Below are positions 18,148 to 27,148 of a stretch of 38,708 nucleotides of DNA, in pieces; positions within the stretch are counted from its first letter, which is position 1, and every line of letters begins with the position of its first letter. The notes under the pieces are model-generated. The model did no database searches, was not told where the DNA came from, and saw only the letters and a program-made list of their open reading frames with translations. The DNA is from DASUFI01 sp036274635. Lineage in GTDB: Bacteria > Planctomycetota > B15-G4. The position numbers and the translations under genes were made by a program. Location of the stretch: NCBI GenBank assembly GCA_036274635.1, contig DASUFI010000165.1:1-38708 (forward strand), given 5' to 3'.

Positions 18148-18273
18148 CGAGGCTGCGTCAAATCGTGTCGGGCTAGGCGCGGGGGGCCGCTCGACCGGAG
18201 GCGGCCCGCCTAGGGCCGTTGAGGATCGAGCGGCCCCCCGCAACGACGCCCGGCGCGATTTGCCGCAGCCTCG
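18148..18273. repeat. 126-bp imperfect inverted repeat between convergent genes
   Basis: Outer arms CGAGGCTGCG/CGCAGCCTCG continue through CAAATCG, and inner arms GCGGGGGGCCGCTCGA/TCGAGCGGCCCCCCGC pair perfectly; several of the differences between arms would be G-U pairs in RNA. The element fills most of the space between the stop at 18101 and the stop at 18274, touching the latter. No T-run is present, so if it terminates transcription it is not a standard intrinsic terminator. Confidence 0.8.
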
Positions 18274-20130
18274 TCAGCGGATCGGTTGCAGGCGGGGGAA
18301 CAGCCGGCTGATCGCTTCCCGCAGCCAATCGTCATTGGTCTGCCCCTCGATCGGCGGCGGCCCATCGTCGTCCCCGCCCCCGCCGCGGTCCTTGCCCACG
18401 ATGAGGATGCGGGCGCGGGAGATGGCGTTGCGCGTGAGGTGGCTGTCCACGCCCTTGATGCCCTCGGTCTCGGGGTCCACCTCGTGCAGCACGATGTGCA
18501 GGCCGTGCAGGCCGAGGAAGTCGCGCTCGCCCACCGAGGCGGGCTGCGTGCGCGCGATGTGGTGCTCGAAGAGCCGCTCGAGCACCTGGCTGAACTGCTG
18601 CGGCGTCACGGCGTCCTCGATGTAGAAGACGTCGATGCCGGCGCGCGACATGACCTCGTGCAGGAAGCGGCGCAGGCGCGTGCCCAGCGCCTGCTGGAAG
18701 GACTGGCCGAAGGTCATGGCCGGCATGCGGTCGCCTTCGGGCCGGTCGTCGTCGCGCGTGAGGCCCACCACCATCCAGCACTGCGGCACGAGGAAGGTGC
18801 CCTCGCCGCGGTCGGCGACGCGCGGGCGGGTGCTGGTGAGCAGGCGCTCGAGGATCGCGCCGGCGCGCCGGCCCTTGTCGCCCTCGTCCACCTCGGCCAG
18901 CACGCGGCCCGGGTCGTTGCCCAGCAGGAACAGGCCGGCGGGCACGCGCGCCAGCGGCACGGCGCAGTTGGGCTTGAGGCCGGGCGGGATGCCGATGAGC
19001 AGGTCCGCGTCGTCGGTGCCGGGCAGGTCGTCCGAGATCACGAGGCGCCAGCCGGCGCCGGCGATGGCCGCGCGCTCGTCCAGCAGGCTGCGCGCCTCGG
19101 GGCCGGGCGCGGCCCACAGCACGCGGCTGCGCTCGAAGGCCGGGTCATAGAGCCGCCGGCGCCGGTTGAACTCGCCGATGGCGAGCAGCGCGCCGCCGGT
19201 GAAGAGCCACGCGGCCGACCAGCCGTACAGGCGCAGCAGCAGCGAGCTCACCGGCAGCACGTCGGGCCCCGTCGCGTCGGGCGAGGGCGCCAGCGCGCAC
19301 ACGACGAGGAAGGCCTCCAGCGCGAAGAGCCGGTGCGCGTCGCGGATGAGGTCGCCCAGCGGCGCCGTCTTGGGCTCGCCGCGCTTGCCGATGGCCACGT
19401 TGAGCCACGGTCCATCGGGCGGATCCACCGCGCGCACGACCGATGGCAGCAGCGCCGCGAAGGCCAGCACGGACAGGCAGCCCTCGATGCCCACGGCCTC
19501 GTCCAGCAGTCCGGCCAGCATCGCGACCAGGACGAGGAAGCCTGCGATGCACAGCGCACGCGCGACGCCGCGCAGGCCGGCGCGGCGCTTGAGCACCTCG
19601 ATGGCGCCCAGCACGATGGCCGGAACATTCACCGCGAGGCCCGCCAGCAGCGCGAGCCACGTGACGCTCAGCAGGATCACGTGCACGGTGTGCAGGCCCG
19701 GCACGCGCGTCATCAGCAGCAGCTCGCGCAGCAGGCCGCGCGCCGGGTACAGCACCATCGCCGCCAGCGCCGACACCAGGATCGCCCGCCGCAGGCCGGT
19801 GAAGGCCGGCAGCCGCGGGTGCCGCTCGGGATGGAAGTCGAGCCCGAGGCTCAGCACCAGCCGCTCGCGCAGTCCGGTCACCAGCGCGGCGCCGACGTCG
19901 AGCAGGCGCGAGGTGAGCGGCAGGTGGCGGTAGCGCGAGAGCGTGGCGGCCGCCAGGGCCGCGCCGCCCAGCCCGATGACGAAGAAGATGTCGAAGACAT
20001 CGGTGGTGTTCGGGCTGTTGGCGTAGGCCAGCTCGACCAGCAGCGCCGCGCCCGCCACCGCCGCCAGCTCGACCAGCGAGACCGAGCGGCGCAGGCGCAG
20101 GAGCAGGGAGGATCCGAGCAGGCGGCGCAT
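18274..20130 (-). CDS. polytopic membrane protein with a cytoplasmic C-terminal domain, unknown function
   Basis: A 618-aa protein. The first half has about seven hydrophobic segments (for example LVELAAVAGAALLVELAY, IFFVIGLGGAALAAATL, ILLSVTWLALLAGLAV, FLVVCALAP). The second half is soluble and has a Rossmann-like look (WRLVISDDLPGTDDADLLIGIPPG) followed by a region ending in many charged residues and a Gly/Asp-rich linker near the C-terminus. The layout, a membrane domain with a large cytosolic domain that might bind a nucleotide or act as a sensor, suggests signalling or transport control, but no family was recognised. The ATG is at 20130. It is divergent from the HAD phosphatase gene with 99 bases between. 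Confidence 0.75.
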   Translation of the reverse strand: MRRLLGSSLLLRLRRSVSLVELAAVAGAALLVELAYANSPNTTDVFDIFFVIGLGGAALAAATLSRYRHLPLTSRLLDVGAALVTGLRERLVLSLGLDFHPERHPRLPAFTGLRRAILVSALAAMVLYPARGLLRELLLMTRVPGLHTVHVILLSVTWLALLAGLAVNVPAIVLGAIEVLKRRAGLRGVARALCIAGFLVLVAMLAGLLDEAVGIEGCLSVLAFAALLPSVVRAVDPPDGPWLNVAIGKRGEPKTAPLGDLIRDAHRLFALEAFLVVCALAPSPDATGPDVLPVSSLLLRLYGWSAAWLFTGGALLAIGEFNRRRRLYDPAFERSRVLWAAPGPEARSLLDERAAIAGAGWRLVISDDLPGTDDADLLIGIPPGLKPNCAVPLARVPAGLFLLGNDPGRVLAEVDEGDKGRRAGAILERLLTSTRPRVADRGEGTFLVPQCWMVVGLTRDDDRPEGDRMPAMTFGQSFQQALGTRLRRFLHEVMSRAGIDVFYIEDAVTPQQFSQVLERLFEHHIARTQPASVGERDFLGLHGLHIVLHEVDPETEGIKGVDSHLTRNAISRARILIVGKDRGGGGDDDGPPPIEGQTNDDWLREAISRLFPRLQPIR

Positions 20131-20229
20131 GGCGCCGGAATCGTACTCCGCGGGCGGCGCACGCGGCGAGCCGCGCCCGCGACCGCATCCCGGGAGGCGC
20201 GCGGCCCGGCCGGCGGCTACGATCCCGTC

Positions 20230-20880
20230 ATGCGCTTCCGCCTCGTCCTGCTCGACCTCGACGGCACGCTGGTGGACGCAAGCGAGCCCATCGTCGACGG
20301 CGTGCGCGCCCTCGCGCGCGACGCCGGCCTGTCCGTGCCCGAGCGCGCGTGGGCCATCCAGCGCATCGGCTTCTCGCCCGAGGACACCTGGCGGCTGCTC
20401 GGCGCCCCGGACCCGGCCGCGATGGTGCGCCTCTTCCGCGAGCGCTACACGGCCCACGTCGTGACCCGCACGCGCGTGTTGCCCGGCGTGCCCGACGCCC
20501 TCGCGGCGCTGCGCGGCGGCGGCCGGCGCCTCGGCCTCGCCACCACGCGCTCCACCGCCAGCGCGCGCGAGACGCTGCAGGCCAAGGGCCTGCTCGACCA
20601 CATCGAGTTCGTGGGCGGCGGCGACCAAGTGGCCGCCCACAAGCCCGCCCCCGACGTGATCCACCTCGCGCTGCAGCGCCTCGGCTGCGCGCCGCACGAG
20701 GCGCTCATGGTGGGCGACACCACCGCCGACATCGGCGCCGCCCACGCCGCCGGCATCCCGTGCTGGAGCGTGCTGGGCGGCATACACGACGAGGCCACCC
20801 TGCGTGCCGCGGGCGCGGACATCATCCTGTCGGGCGTCGCCGAGCTGCCGGCGGCGCTGGGGCGGCACGGCGCGACTTAG
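20230..20880 (+). CDS. HAD-superfamily phosphatase (phosphoglycolate phosphatase/PpaX-like)
   Basis: A 216-aa HAD subfamily IA hydrolase. Motif I is LLDLDGTLVD (nucleophile Asp9, acid Asp11), motif II the Thr in LATTRSTAS, motif III the Lys in HKPAPD and motif IV VGDTTADI. A helical cap sits between motifs I and II. Likely substrates are small phosphate esters such as 2-phosphoglycolate or pyrophosphate; sequence alone does not decide. The ATG is at 20230. It is followed 16 bases later by the first peroxiredoxin, so it may lead a small operon running to 22397. Confidence 0.92.
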   Translation: MRFRLVLLDLDGTLVDASEPIVDGVRALARDAGLSVPERAWAIQRIGFSPEDTWRLLGAPDPAAMVRLFRERYTAHVVTRTRVLPGVPDALAALRGGGRRLGLATTRSTASARETLQAKGLLDHIEFVGGGDQVAAHKPAPDVIHLALQRLGCAPHEALMVGDTTADIGAAHAAGIPCWSVLGGIHDEATLRAAGADIILSGVAELPAALGRHGAT

Positions 20881-20896
20881 CCCGGGAGGATTCGCG

Positions 20897-21358
20897 ATGT
20901 TCTGGAACAAGCCCGAGCTGCTGCCCGTCGGCAGCCCCGCGCCCGACTTCTCGGTGCAGGACCACCTGGGCCGCACAGTCACGCTGGCGGACCTGCGCGG
21001 CCAGCGCACCATCCTCTACTGGTACCCGAAGGCGGACACGCCCGGCTGCACGAAGGAGGCCTGTGGCTTCCGCGACCGCTTCGCCGTGCTCGTGGGCGCG
21101 GGGCGCATCTACGGCGTGTCCTTCGACACGCCCGAGAAGAACAGGCGCTTCGCCGAGAAGTTCCAGCTGCCCTTCCCGCTGCTGTGCGACGTGACGCGCG
21201 AGATGTCCGTCGCGTACCGCGCCTGCCGCAGCCGGCATTCGTGGTTCCCGGCGCGCATCACCTACGTCGTCGGGCCCGACGGGCGCATCGAGCACGCCGA
21301 GCGCGTGGGAAACATCGGCGCCTCGGTCGAGGCCACCGTGGGCCGGCTGCGTCGCTGA
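20897..21358 (+). CDS. bcp: peroxiredoxin, PrxQ/Bcp type (copy 1)
   Basis: A 153-aa thiol peroxidase. The active site is TPGC51-TKEAC56, peroxidatic Cys51 and resolving Cys56 five residues later, as in the alpha-2 type of PrxQ/Bcp. It reduces H2O2 and organic hydroperoxides in the cytoplasm using thioredoxin. GGGAGGA lies seven bases before the ATG. Compared with copy 2 it has an Arg/Cys-rich insertion (RACRSRHSWF) with an extra Cys before the C-terminal strands, which may alter recycling. Confidence 0.95.
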   Translation: MFWNKPELLPVGSPAPDFSVQDHLGRTVTLADLRGQRTILYWYPKADTPGCTKEACGFRDRFAVLVGAGRIYGVSFDTPEKNRRFAEKFQLPFPLLCDVTREMSVAYRACRSRHSWFPARITYVVGPDGRIEHAERVGNIGASVEATVGRLRR

Positions 21359-21431
21359 GCCGTTGCGCTCGCCGCGCGCCCGTCGCATCCTGTCCCTCAC
21401 GCCCGCGGGCAACGGGCGAGGGAGACAAGGC

Positions 21432-21899
21432 ATGTTCTTCAAGAAGAAAGGCGGCCTGCTGAAGGCCGGCGACGAGGCCCCCGACTTCTCGGTGCAGGAC
21501 CACGAGGGCCGCACGGTGCGCCGCGCCGACCTCGCCGGCCAGCGCGTGCTGCTCTACTGGTACCCCAAGGCCGACACGCCCGGCTGCACCGCCGAGAGCT
21601 GCGGCTTCCGCGACCGCTACCCGCACACCACGGACGTCGGCCGCATCTACGGCGTGTCCTTCGACACGCCCGCCGACAACAAGGCCTTCGCGCAGAAGTA
21701 CAAGCTGCCCTTCCCGCTGCTCTGCGACACGACCAAGGTCATGTCCATCGCCTACGGCGCCGCGGCGGACGGCTCGGCGAAGTATCCTGATCGGGTGACG
21801 TACGTGCTCGCCGCGGACGGCACGGTGGAGTCGGCCGAGAAGGTCACCGACATCCCCGCGCACGTGGACGCGGCGGTCGCGAAGCTGCGCGACGTCTGA
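21432..21899 (+). CDS. bcp: peroxiredoxin, PrxQ/Bcp type (copy 2)
   Basis: A 155-aa paralogue of the preceding gene, with TPGC52-TAESC57 in the active site and the same APDFSVQDH start and YWYPKADTPGCT core. The two copies are close enough to be a tandem duplication. The N-terminal FFKKKGG is basic and soluble. It is nine bases ahead of the DUF4863-like gene. Two PrxQ copies side by side suggest strong peroxide exposure or specialised substrates; there is no regulator of the OxyR/PerR kind in the window. Confidence 0.95.
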   Translation: MFFKKKGGLLKAGDEAPDFSVQDHEGRTVRRADLAGQRVLLYWYPKADTPGCTAESCGFRDRYPHTTDVGRIYGVSFDTPADNKAFAQKYKLPFPLLCDTTKVMSIAYGAAADGSAKYPDRVTYVLAADGTVESAEKVTDIPAHVDAAVAKLRDV

Positions 21900-21908
21900 G
21901 GAGCCTGC

Positions 21909-22397
21909 ATGCCCACCCCCACGCCGCAATCGCTGCTCGCGCTGCTCGACGCGCCCATGGCCGCCGCGGCCCGCACGCCGCTGGCGGACGCGGCCGCCGC
22001 ACGGGCGGCGCTGGAGAACGCCTATCCGTCGCGCGGCGCGGCGGCGCAGGCGCTGCGCGCGGAGATGCTGGCGGCGGTGAAGGCCGGCGTCATCTGCGAC
22101 CGCGGCAAGGACGCCATCAAGTACTCGCGGCTGTGCAAGCCGGACGCGACGAAGCACGACGTCTCGGTCGACTTCGTGTGGATGACGGGGCCGGGCATCA
22201 ATCACCGGCACCCGAAGGGCGAGGCGAACCTGTGCTTCGCGGTGGAAGGCGATCCGCGCTTCGACGGGCAGCCGGAAGGCTGGGTGGTGTTCCCGCCGGG
22301 GAGCCAGCACGTGCCGACGGTGACGGGCGGGCGGATGCTGATCGCGTACTTCCTGCCGGGGGGCGCGGTGGAGTGGATCAGCGAGGGGAAGGCATGA
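21909..22397 (+). CDS. DUF4863-like cupin-type protein (4-hydroxylaminobenzoate lyase-related)
   Basis: A 162-aa protein. Its C-terminal half, HPKGEANLCFAVEGDPRF then PEGWVVFPPGSQHVPTV and LIAYFLPGGAVEW, has the His-x-Gly-Glu and His-Val-Pro pattern of a small cupin-like barrel, and I recall this arrangement from DUF4863 proteins, one of which (PnbB) is a 4-hydroxylaminobenzoate lyase. The reaction here cannot be assigned with confidence. It follows the peroxiredoxins by nine bases and is probably cotranscribed. Confidence 0.7.
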   Translation: MPTPTPQSLLALLDAPMAAAARTPLADAAAARAALENAYPSRGAAAQALRAEMLAAVKAGVICDRGKDAIKYSRLCKPDATKHDVSVDFVWMTGPGINHRHPKGEANLCFAVEGDPRFDGQPEGWVVFPPGSQHVPTVTGGRMLIAYFLPGGAVEWISEGKA

Positions 22398-22528
22398 AAG
22401 GCCGTAACAGGCGGCCGCTCCGGACGTAGATCGCGCGCTCGGCTCGAGCGGCTTGGCTTGCGCTGTTGCATGCGGCCGGCTCCCCGGCCGACGGTCGGTC
22501 ATGCGGTCAGATTCGGAAGGGCCTGCTC

Positions 22529-25312
22529 ATGCACTCGGTCCCGCCCATTTGGTGCCTCCGTGTGGCACTGTCGGTCCTCTGCCTGTCGAAGTGCGGTGAC
22601 GCTCGAGCTGTTGCTCAAGCGGGCCCATCCGAGGAGACCATCTTCGAGAGCCGCTTGACCGACGAATGGTCGAGGCCCGTGCTGGCCGCGCAGGTATGGG
22701 CCTTGCCCCTGGGCGATTGCACTCCTTATTGGGTGCGCCGGGCGCCTCCTCTTGCCGCCATTGCCAGCGGGGTCGTGGCTGACCCGCAGACCACCCTGGG
22801 CGCGGCGCTGCACGGCACGACGGACGCCGCCGGCCACGTGCGGCTCGTCCGCGCTGTCGCCGCGGACGCGCAGCCTCCGACGTGCTGGGTCGTGGTCGCG
22901 GAAGCCGACGGCACGTGGTTCCGGCCAGTGTTTGTCCGGCCCGAGGACATCCAGCGCCGCATGCCTTCCGAAATTCACCTAGGGTCAGCAGCGACGGTCG
23001 TCGGGCGTGTTGTCGACGAGGATGGGCTCCCCACAGCTGGCGCCTACGTCAGGATGCAGGCTTGGGACGAACTCGCGGCCGCGATGGCCTGCGTGCCGTT
23101 CGGGATGCTGCCGGCGCAGGGGATCTCGGATGAACATGGCCAGTTCAGCTTGCGCGGCGTACCCGTGTTCGCATCGCGGGTGGAGATCGCTGCAGTTGGT
23201 CACCCGTTGACCGTCATCGATCTCCACCAGCCGAATGGCCTTCTGCAGGCCGGCTCGGTGCTGGACGTCGGAACCGTTGCGCTGGCCTCGGGCGAAATGC
23301 TGCTCGGCCGAGTCACGGATGCAGCAGGGCAGCCCGTGCCAGGCGCCCTCGTCGTCTCGAACCCGAAGGCCGTGAGGTCCATGGGAATTTGCCCGGAGTA
23401 CTCGCTCGTGGACGTGTTCGATGCGGGTGTCTCGCACGCGTGCATACAGGATTGGCCGGACAGCATCTTTACCCGGACGGACCCACAGGGTGGCTTCGCG
23501 CTCAAGGGCCTCGTGCCGCACCCCGCGTGGCGTGACCGTCAGCCCCTCGGTGACCGGCTCGATGTGGTCGTGCTGGCGCCCGGGTTCGACCCTGCCTTCA
23601 GCCTGGATGTCGAAGCGTGGCGCGCTCCCGTCGCCGCAGAGCTGCACGTGGTGCTGGAGCCCGAAGCGGCGCTCTTCGTGCACGTGGTCGACGACGACAC
23701 AGGTGCCCCGCTCCCGGATGCGCGCGTTTGGGCTGACAGGGCTCTCTGGCCAGGCGGCCCGGAGACGACCAAGCTGCGGCCGGACCCCGCGGTTCAAGTC
23801 CCAGGGTCCTTCCTCCTGCGTGCCGCCGGACGGCTCGAGTCGGTTGTCCGCGTCTCCGCTCCGGGCCATGGCGAAGTCTGCGCCGTGGTCCCTGGCGTCG
23901 GAGCTGGCGAGGTCCGCGAACTCGAAGTCAGGCTGGCGCGCGAAGCCGTGCTCGAAGTCCACGTGGTCGACGGCGACGGAAAGCCCCTGCGCGGCGTGCG
24001 ACTGGAATGCGGCGAGACCCGTCCCCTTCGCTGGCGTTCGTCCACGGGTACCGCCATCGAAACTGACGAGGCAGGCGTCGGCCGGATCGAGCGGCTCGCG
24101 CCCGGCGAGCACTTCCTCACGGTCGCTTCGGATTCGGACCGCGCACGCTGGGAGTCGAGCGGCATCGTACTCGTGACCGGCGAGACGCGCCGCATGGAGG
24201 TGAGCCTGCCGCGCGCCGCATCGCTCGAGCTGCAACTCGTCGATGCAGCGGGACGACCCACCGAGTCTGCGTATGTGACTCTCGTGCCGCAGGTCGACGG
24301 AGCGTCCTATCGGCCCTCCAGCAACGCCGATCGTAAGGGGGCGCTGCACTTCGTCGCACTTCGGCCCGGGCCTTGGGACATCGTGCCGGATCGCGGGCGG
24401 ACGTTGCGTGTCGAGCTGGCCGAGGGTGAGCATCGGGTGCTGTCGCTGCCGCTCGAAGAGCAGCCGGTCCTGAGTGGCGTCGTCCTCCACGAGGGTCGCA
24501 AGATCAGTGATCTCTTCGTACAGGCCTGGCGCGTCGACGAGGACGACGGGCGACACGCATCGTTCACCGAGTCGATCTCGGTAGACTCCCTGGGCCGCTT
24601 CACGGTTCCGCTGCCTTCGCCTGGACGGTGGCGCGCGTGCGCCACTTCCATGCAGTTCACGGGTGCTCCTGGCACGATCAGCAATTCATGCTGGTCCGAC
24701 GTCGTGCAGTTGGACTGGGCGGGCTCCGCCGAAGTGGTCGTGACCATTCCCGCGCAGGACTGGGACCTCCTCGTCGAGGACGAGTGCGGTCGCATCCGTC
24801 CCGAAACCGAGATCCGCATCTTCGATGGCGACAAGAGGCGGCGCGCGACTGTCACCACGGACCTCAGTGGCCATGCCTTGCTGGAGGGTCTTGCTCCGGG
24901 TCGCTACCGGGCACAGCTTTCGGATACGTCGCGCGGGTTCGGCGAGCCCGTTGACTTGGTGCTGGAGCCAGCGGGGCACCGCAGCGCCACGACTCCATCG
25001 GCGCACCTCGTCCTGCCCCGCGGCGCGCGCGTGTTCGGTCGTGTGATCGATGGTGATCCACGCGGCGGGCAGGTCCGGGCGATGGCCGTCCGATCGGTGT
25101 CCACCGCGTCCGATTCCGCCGACGACCGCCGCGCGTGGGTCGTCGACGGCCACTTCGACTTGAGCGGGCTGCGAGCGGGCACGTACCGGCTCCTGCTCGA
25201 GCAGGCCTTTCAGACCGGCGGCGGTGGATTCCGGCTGGCGTTCCTCACACGCGCCGAACGACTCGTCACGCTGGACGCCAATCAAGAACTGCAGCTCGAC
25301 CTGCAGCCATGA
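22529..25312 (+). CDS. large secreted protein with carboxypeptidase-regulatory-like repeats (second copy of the architecture)
   Basis: A 927-aa protein with an N-terminal signal-like segment (CLRVALSVLCLSKCGDARA). Repeated beta modules are recognisable as VVGRVVDEDGLPTAGAYV, LLGRVTDAAGQPVPGALV, LEVHVVDGDGKPLRGVRL and LELQLVDAAGRPTESAYV. The start is the ATG at 22529, with GGAAGGG eight to fourteen bases upstream; an earlier in-frame ATG at 22466 has no ribosome-binding site. Third positions are clearly less GC-rich than in the sister gene at 15108-18101, so this copy may be a later arrival. The N-terminal part is Cys/Trp-rich (WALPLGDCTPYWVRRAP). It ends six bases from the stop of a convergent gene. 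Confidence 0.85.
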   Translation: MHSVPPIWCLRVALSVLCLSKCGDARAVAQAGPSEETIFESRLTDEWSRPVLAAQVWALPLGDCTPYWVRRAPPLAAIASGVVADPQTTLGAALHGTTDAAGHVRLVRAVAADAQPPTCWVVVAEADGTWFRPVFVRPEDIQRRMPSEIHLGSAATVVGRVVDEDGLPTAGAYVRMQAWDELAAAMACVPFGMLPAQGISDEHGQFSLRGVPVFASRVEIAAVGHPLTVIDLHQPNGLLQAGSVLDVGTVALASGEMLLGRVTDAAGQPVPGALVVSNPKAVRSMGICPEYSLVDVFDAGVSHACIQDWPDSIFTRTDPQGGFALKGLVPHPAWRDRQPLGDRLDVVVLAPGFDPAFSLDVEAWRAPVAAELHVVLEPEAALFVHVVDDDTGAPLPDARVWADRALWPGGPETTKLRPDPAVQVPGSFLLRAAGRLESVVRVSAPGHGEVCAVVPGVGAGEVRELEVRLAREAVLEVHVVDGDGKPLRGVRLECGETRPLRWRSSTGTAIETDEAGVGRIERLAPGEHFLTVASDSDRARWESSGIVLVTGETRRMEVSLPRAASLELQLVDAAGRPTESAYVTLVPQVDGASYRPSSNADRKGALHFVALRPGPWDIVPDRGRTLRVELAEGEHRVLSLPLEEQPVLSGVVLHEGRKISDLFVQAWRVDEDDGRHASFTESISVDSLGRFTVPLPSPGRWRACATSMQFTGAPGTISNSCWSDVVQLDWAGSAEVVVTIPAQDWDLLVEDECGRIRPETEIRIFDGDKRRRATVTTDLSGHALLEGLAPGRYRAQLSDTSRGFGEPVDLVLEPAGHRSATTPSAHLVLPRGARVFGRVIDGDPRGGQVRAMAVRSVSTASDSADDRRAWVVDGHFDLSGLRAGTYRLLLEQAFQTGGGGFRLAFLTRAERLVTLDANQELQLDLQP

Positions 25313-25318
25313 GCCGCG

Positions 25319-26206
25319 TCAGCGCAGCACGTCGCGCGTGAGGCCCAGCACCCTGAACTTCCCCGCCCGCGCCCCAGTCCTCTCCTCCCGCCCGCGATCG
25401 ATGCGGCAGATCAGACCCCACGCCGGCCCCCGCGGCTGCAAGTACCGCGCGCACGCCGCCCGCAGCGGCTCCGCATCTCCATACCCCGCGACCAGCGCCT
25501 TCACGTCCTCCCTAAACTGCGCATCCTTCACCTCCGTCGCCAGCCGCTGCCCGTCCGGCCGCGGCTGGCTGCGATAGAGAGACGGCAGCACCGACGCCAC
25601 CTCCTTGGCGACGTGCGCCTCCATGTCGCCGGCGCGCGCGAAGGCATTCTCGTGATCGAAGGTCACGAAGTGCGGCGCGTCCGGCGCGCCAGCCACGATG
25701 ACGTGCTGCAGCGTGCCGTGCTCCTGCAGCAGCGCGGGCTCGCGCAGCTCCAGCGCCAGCCGGTGCCGCCGTCCCCACGCGGCGCCGAAGGCCGCGAGCA
25801 GCGCCGCGCGCGCGGCCGGCGCGAGCGTCGTGTCGCGCAGCCGGTCCGAGAGCAGCGGCCCCTCCACGAACTCCAGCACCAGCGTGCGCGGGCCCGCGAG
25901 CTCCGGGTAATCGGTCGAGACATCCGCGGGCGCGTCGCAGCCGTGCTGGCGCCACAGCGCGAGCAGCCGCGCCTCCGTGGCGCGGCGCGCCGCCGCGCGC
26001 GTGCCGGTCTTCGCGCCGCGCAACCACGAGAACACCTCGCGGCCCCAGGCCCGCAGCCAGTCGCCGCGCTCGGCGTAGAGCTTCTGCAGGACGGTGCCGC
26101 GCGACGTGTCCACGCGCCACACGCGGTTGCCGTCGAGGCGCGCGGGGTGGAAGGGCGGGGCCGGGCCCGCGGCGTCGCCGTCGGCGTCCTGCATGCGGGC
26201 GATCAT
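25319..26206 (-). CDS. kinase-fold protein, probable pseudokinase
   Basis: A 295-aa protein that aligns with the kinase-like product at 26254-27123: both begin with GN-x-VW, then a K-containing strand, an insertion with a W-x-x-HG motif and a final YRSQ/YSDK-type helix. In the neighbour the catalytic-loop segment reads HENGDVKHVML; here it is QEHGTLQHVIV, so the Asp at the catalytic position is replaced. The later FDHEN still resembles a metal-binding motif. I infer an inactive or altered partner. ATGs at 26206 and 26194 are both possible. Confidence 0.65.
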   Translation of the reverse strand: MIARMQDADGDAAGPAPPFHPARLDGNRVWRVDTSRGTVLQKLYAERGDWLRAWGREVFSWLRGAKTGTRAAARRATEARLLALWRQHGCDAPADVSTDYPELAGPRTLVLEFVEGPLLSDRLRDTTLAPAARAALLAAFGAAWGRRHRLALELREPALLQEHGTLQHVIVAGAPDAPHFVTFDHENAFARAGDMEAHVAKEVASVLPSLYRSQPRPDGQRLATEVKDAQFREDVKALVAGYGDAEPLRAACARYLQPRGPAWGLICRIDRGREERTGARAGKFRVLGLTRDVLR

Positions 26207-26253
26207 GCCGGCCCCGGGGGGCGCCCGCCAGAAGCCGTCGGCGGATGCCGTGC

Positions 26254-27123
26254 TCAGCCCTGCGTGAGCGACGCCGAGTCCAGCCGCCGGCGGATGTCGA
26301 GCGCCACCGAGTACTTGCTCCAGCGCGACTTGTGCCGCGGCTTGAAGCGATCGAGCGAGCGCGCGACGCGGATGAGGGGGTTGCTGTTGTGGAAGGCGTG
26401 CTCCCAGGCCGAGAGCAGCAGCGCCTTGTCGGAGTAGGCCTGCACGAGGATGTCGGTCATCTGCTCGTACAACTCGGGCCCGAAGAACTTCCCCACGCTG
26501 CGCATGTAGGCCAGGATCTCGCGGCCCACGAGGTCGCGCACGTTGTGGGAGGTGAAGCAGATCTCGAAGTCGAAGTAGAGGAAGCCGCCCTGCCAGAGCA
26601 TGACGTGCTTCACGTCGCCGTTCTCGTGGATGAGGCGCGGCTCGCGCTCGCGCACGGCGATGGCGTGGCGGCGGTGCCACTCGGGCACCCAGCGGCGCCA
26701 GGTGGCGAGGCGCTCGGCCAGCGGCACGGAGGCGTCGCGGAAGTACTCGCGGAAGTGCCGGCCGGGCGTCCAGTCGTAGACCATGTAGCCCTGCTCGGGC
26801 AGGCCCTCGACGCGCACCTCGGGGTGCATGCCGAAGCAGCGGAAGCCGTGCCGCTCCCACAGGCGGATGCACTCGACCTCGTTGCGGTAGCGCGTGCGCG
26901 GCATCTGGCTGGTGCGGCCGGTGAGCAGCAGGTTGCCCACCGTCTTCTTCGCGTACAGCGGCCAGCCGCGCGAGCCGTAGTAGACCTTGAGCACGGCCGC
27001 GCCCTCGTGCCCGCCGGCGAAGGGGATCTTCCACACGTAGTTGCCCTCGCCGGCCAGCGGGCGGCGCTCGAGCTGCTCGAGGCGCAAGGTGATCGGTGCG
27101 GCTGGGGAGGCCTGCAGAGGCAT
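26254..27123 (-). CDS. lipopolysaccharide-kinase-like protein
   Basis: A 289-aa kinase-fold protein. It shows GNYVWKIPF and AAVLKVYYG (the ATP-anchoring Lys strand), a central helix with RNEVECIRLWERHG, then HENGDVKHVML (catalytic loop, with Asp) and LYFDFEICF (DFG-like metal-binding loop). The best overall fit is the small-sugar/lipid kinase group including Kdo and heptose kinases, which phosphorylate envelope glycolipids at the inner membrane. This is inferred from the fold signature. The ATG is at 27123. The paralogue at 25319-26206 follows on the same strand after 47 bases. A dyad operator-like site lies 26 bases upstream of the start. Confidence 0.75.
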   Translation of the reverse strand: MPLQASPAAPITLRLEQLERRPLAGEGNYVWKIPFAGGHEGAAVLKVYYGSRGWPLYAKKTVGNLLLTGRTSQMPRTRYRNEVECIRLWERHGFRCFGMHPEVRVEGLPEQGYMVYDWTPGRHFREYFRDASVPLAERLATWRRWVPEWHRRHAIAVREREPRLIHENGDVKHVMLWQGGFLYFDFEICFTSHNVRDLVGREILAYMRSVGKFFGPELYEQMTDILVQAYSDKALLLSAWEHAFHNSNPLIRVARSLDRFKPRHKSRWSKYSVALDIRRRLDSASLTQG

Positions 27124-27148
27124 GTTGCTGCCCTTGGGCGTTACGGGC

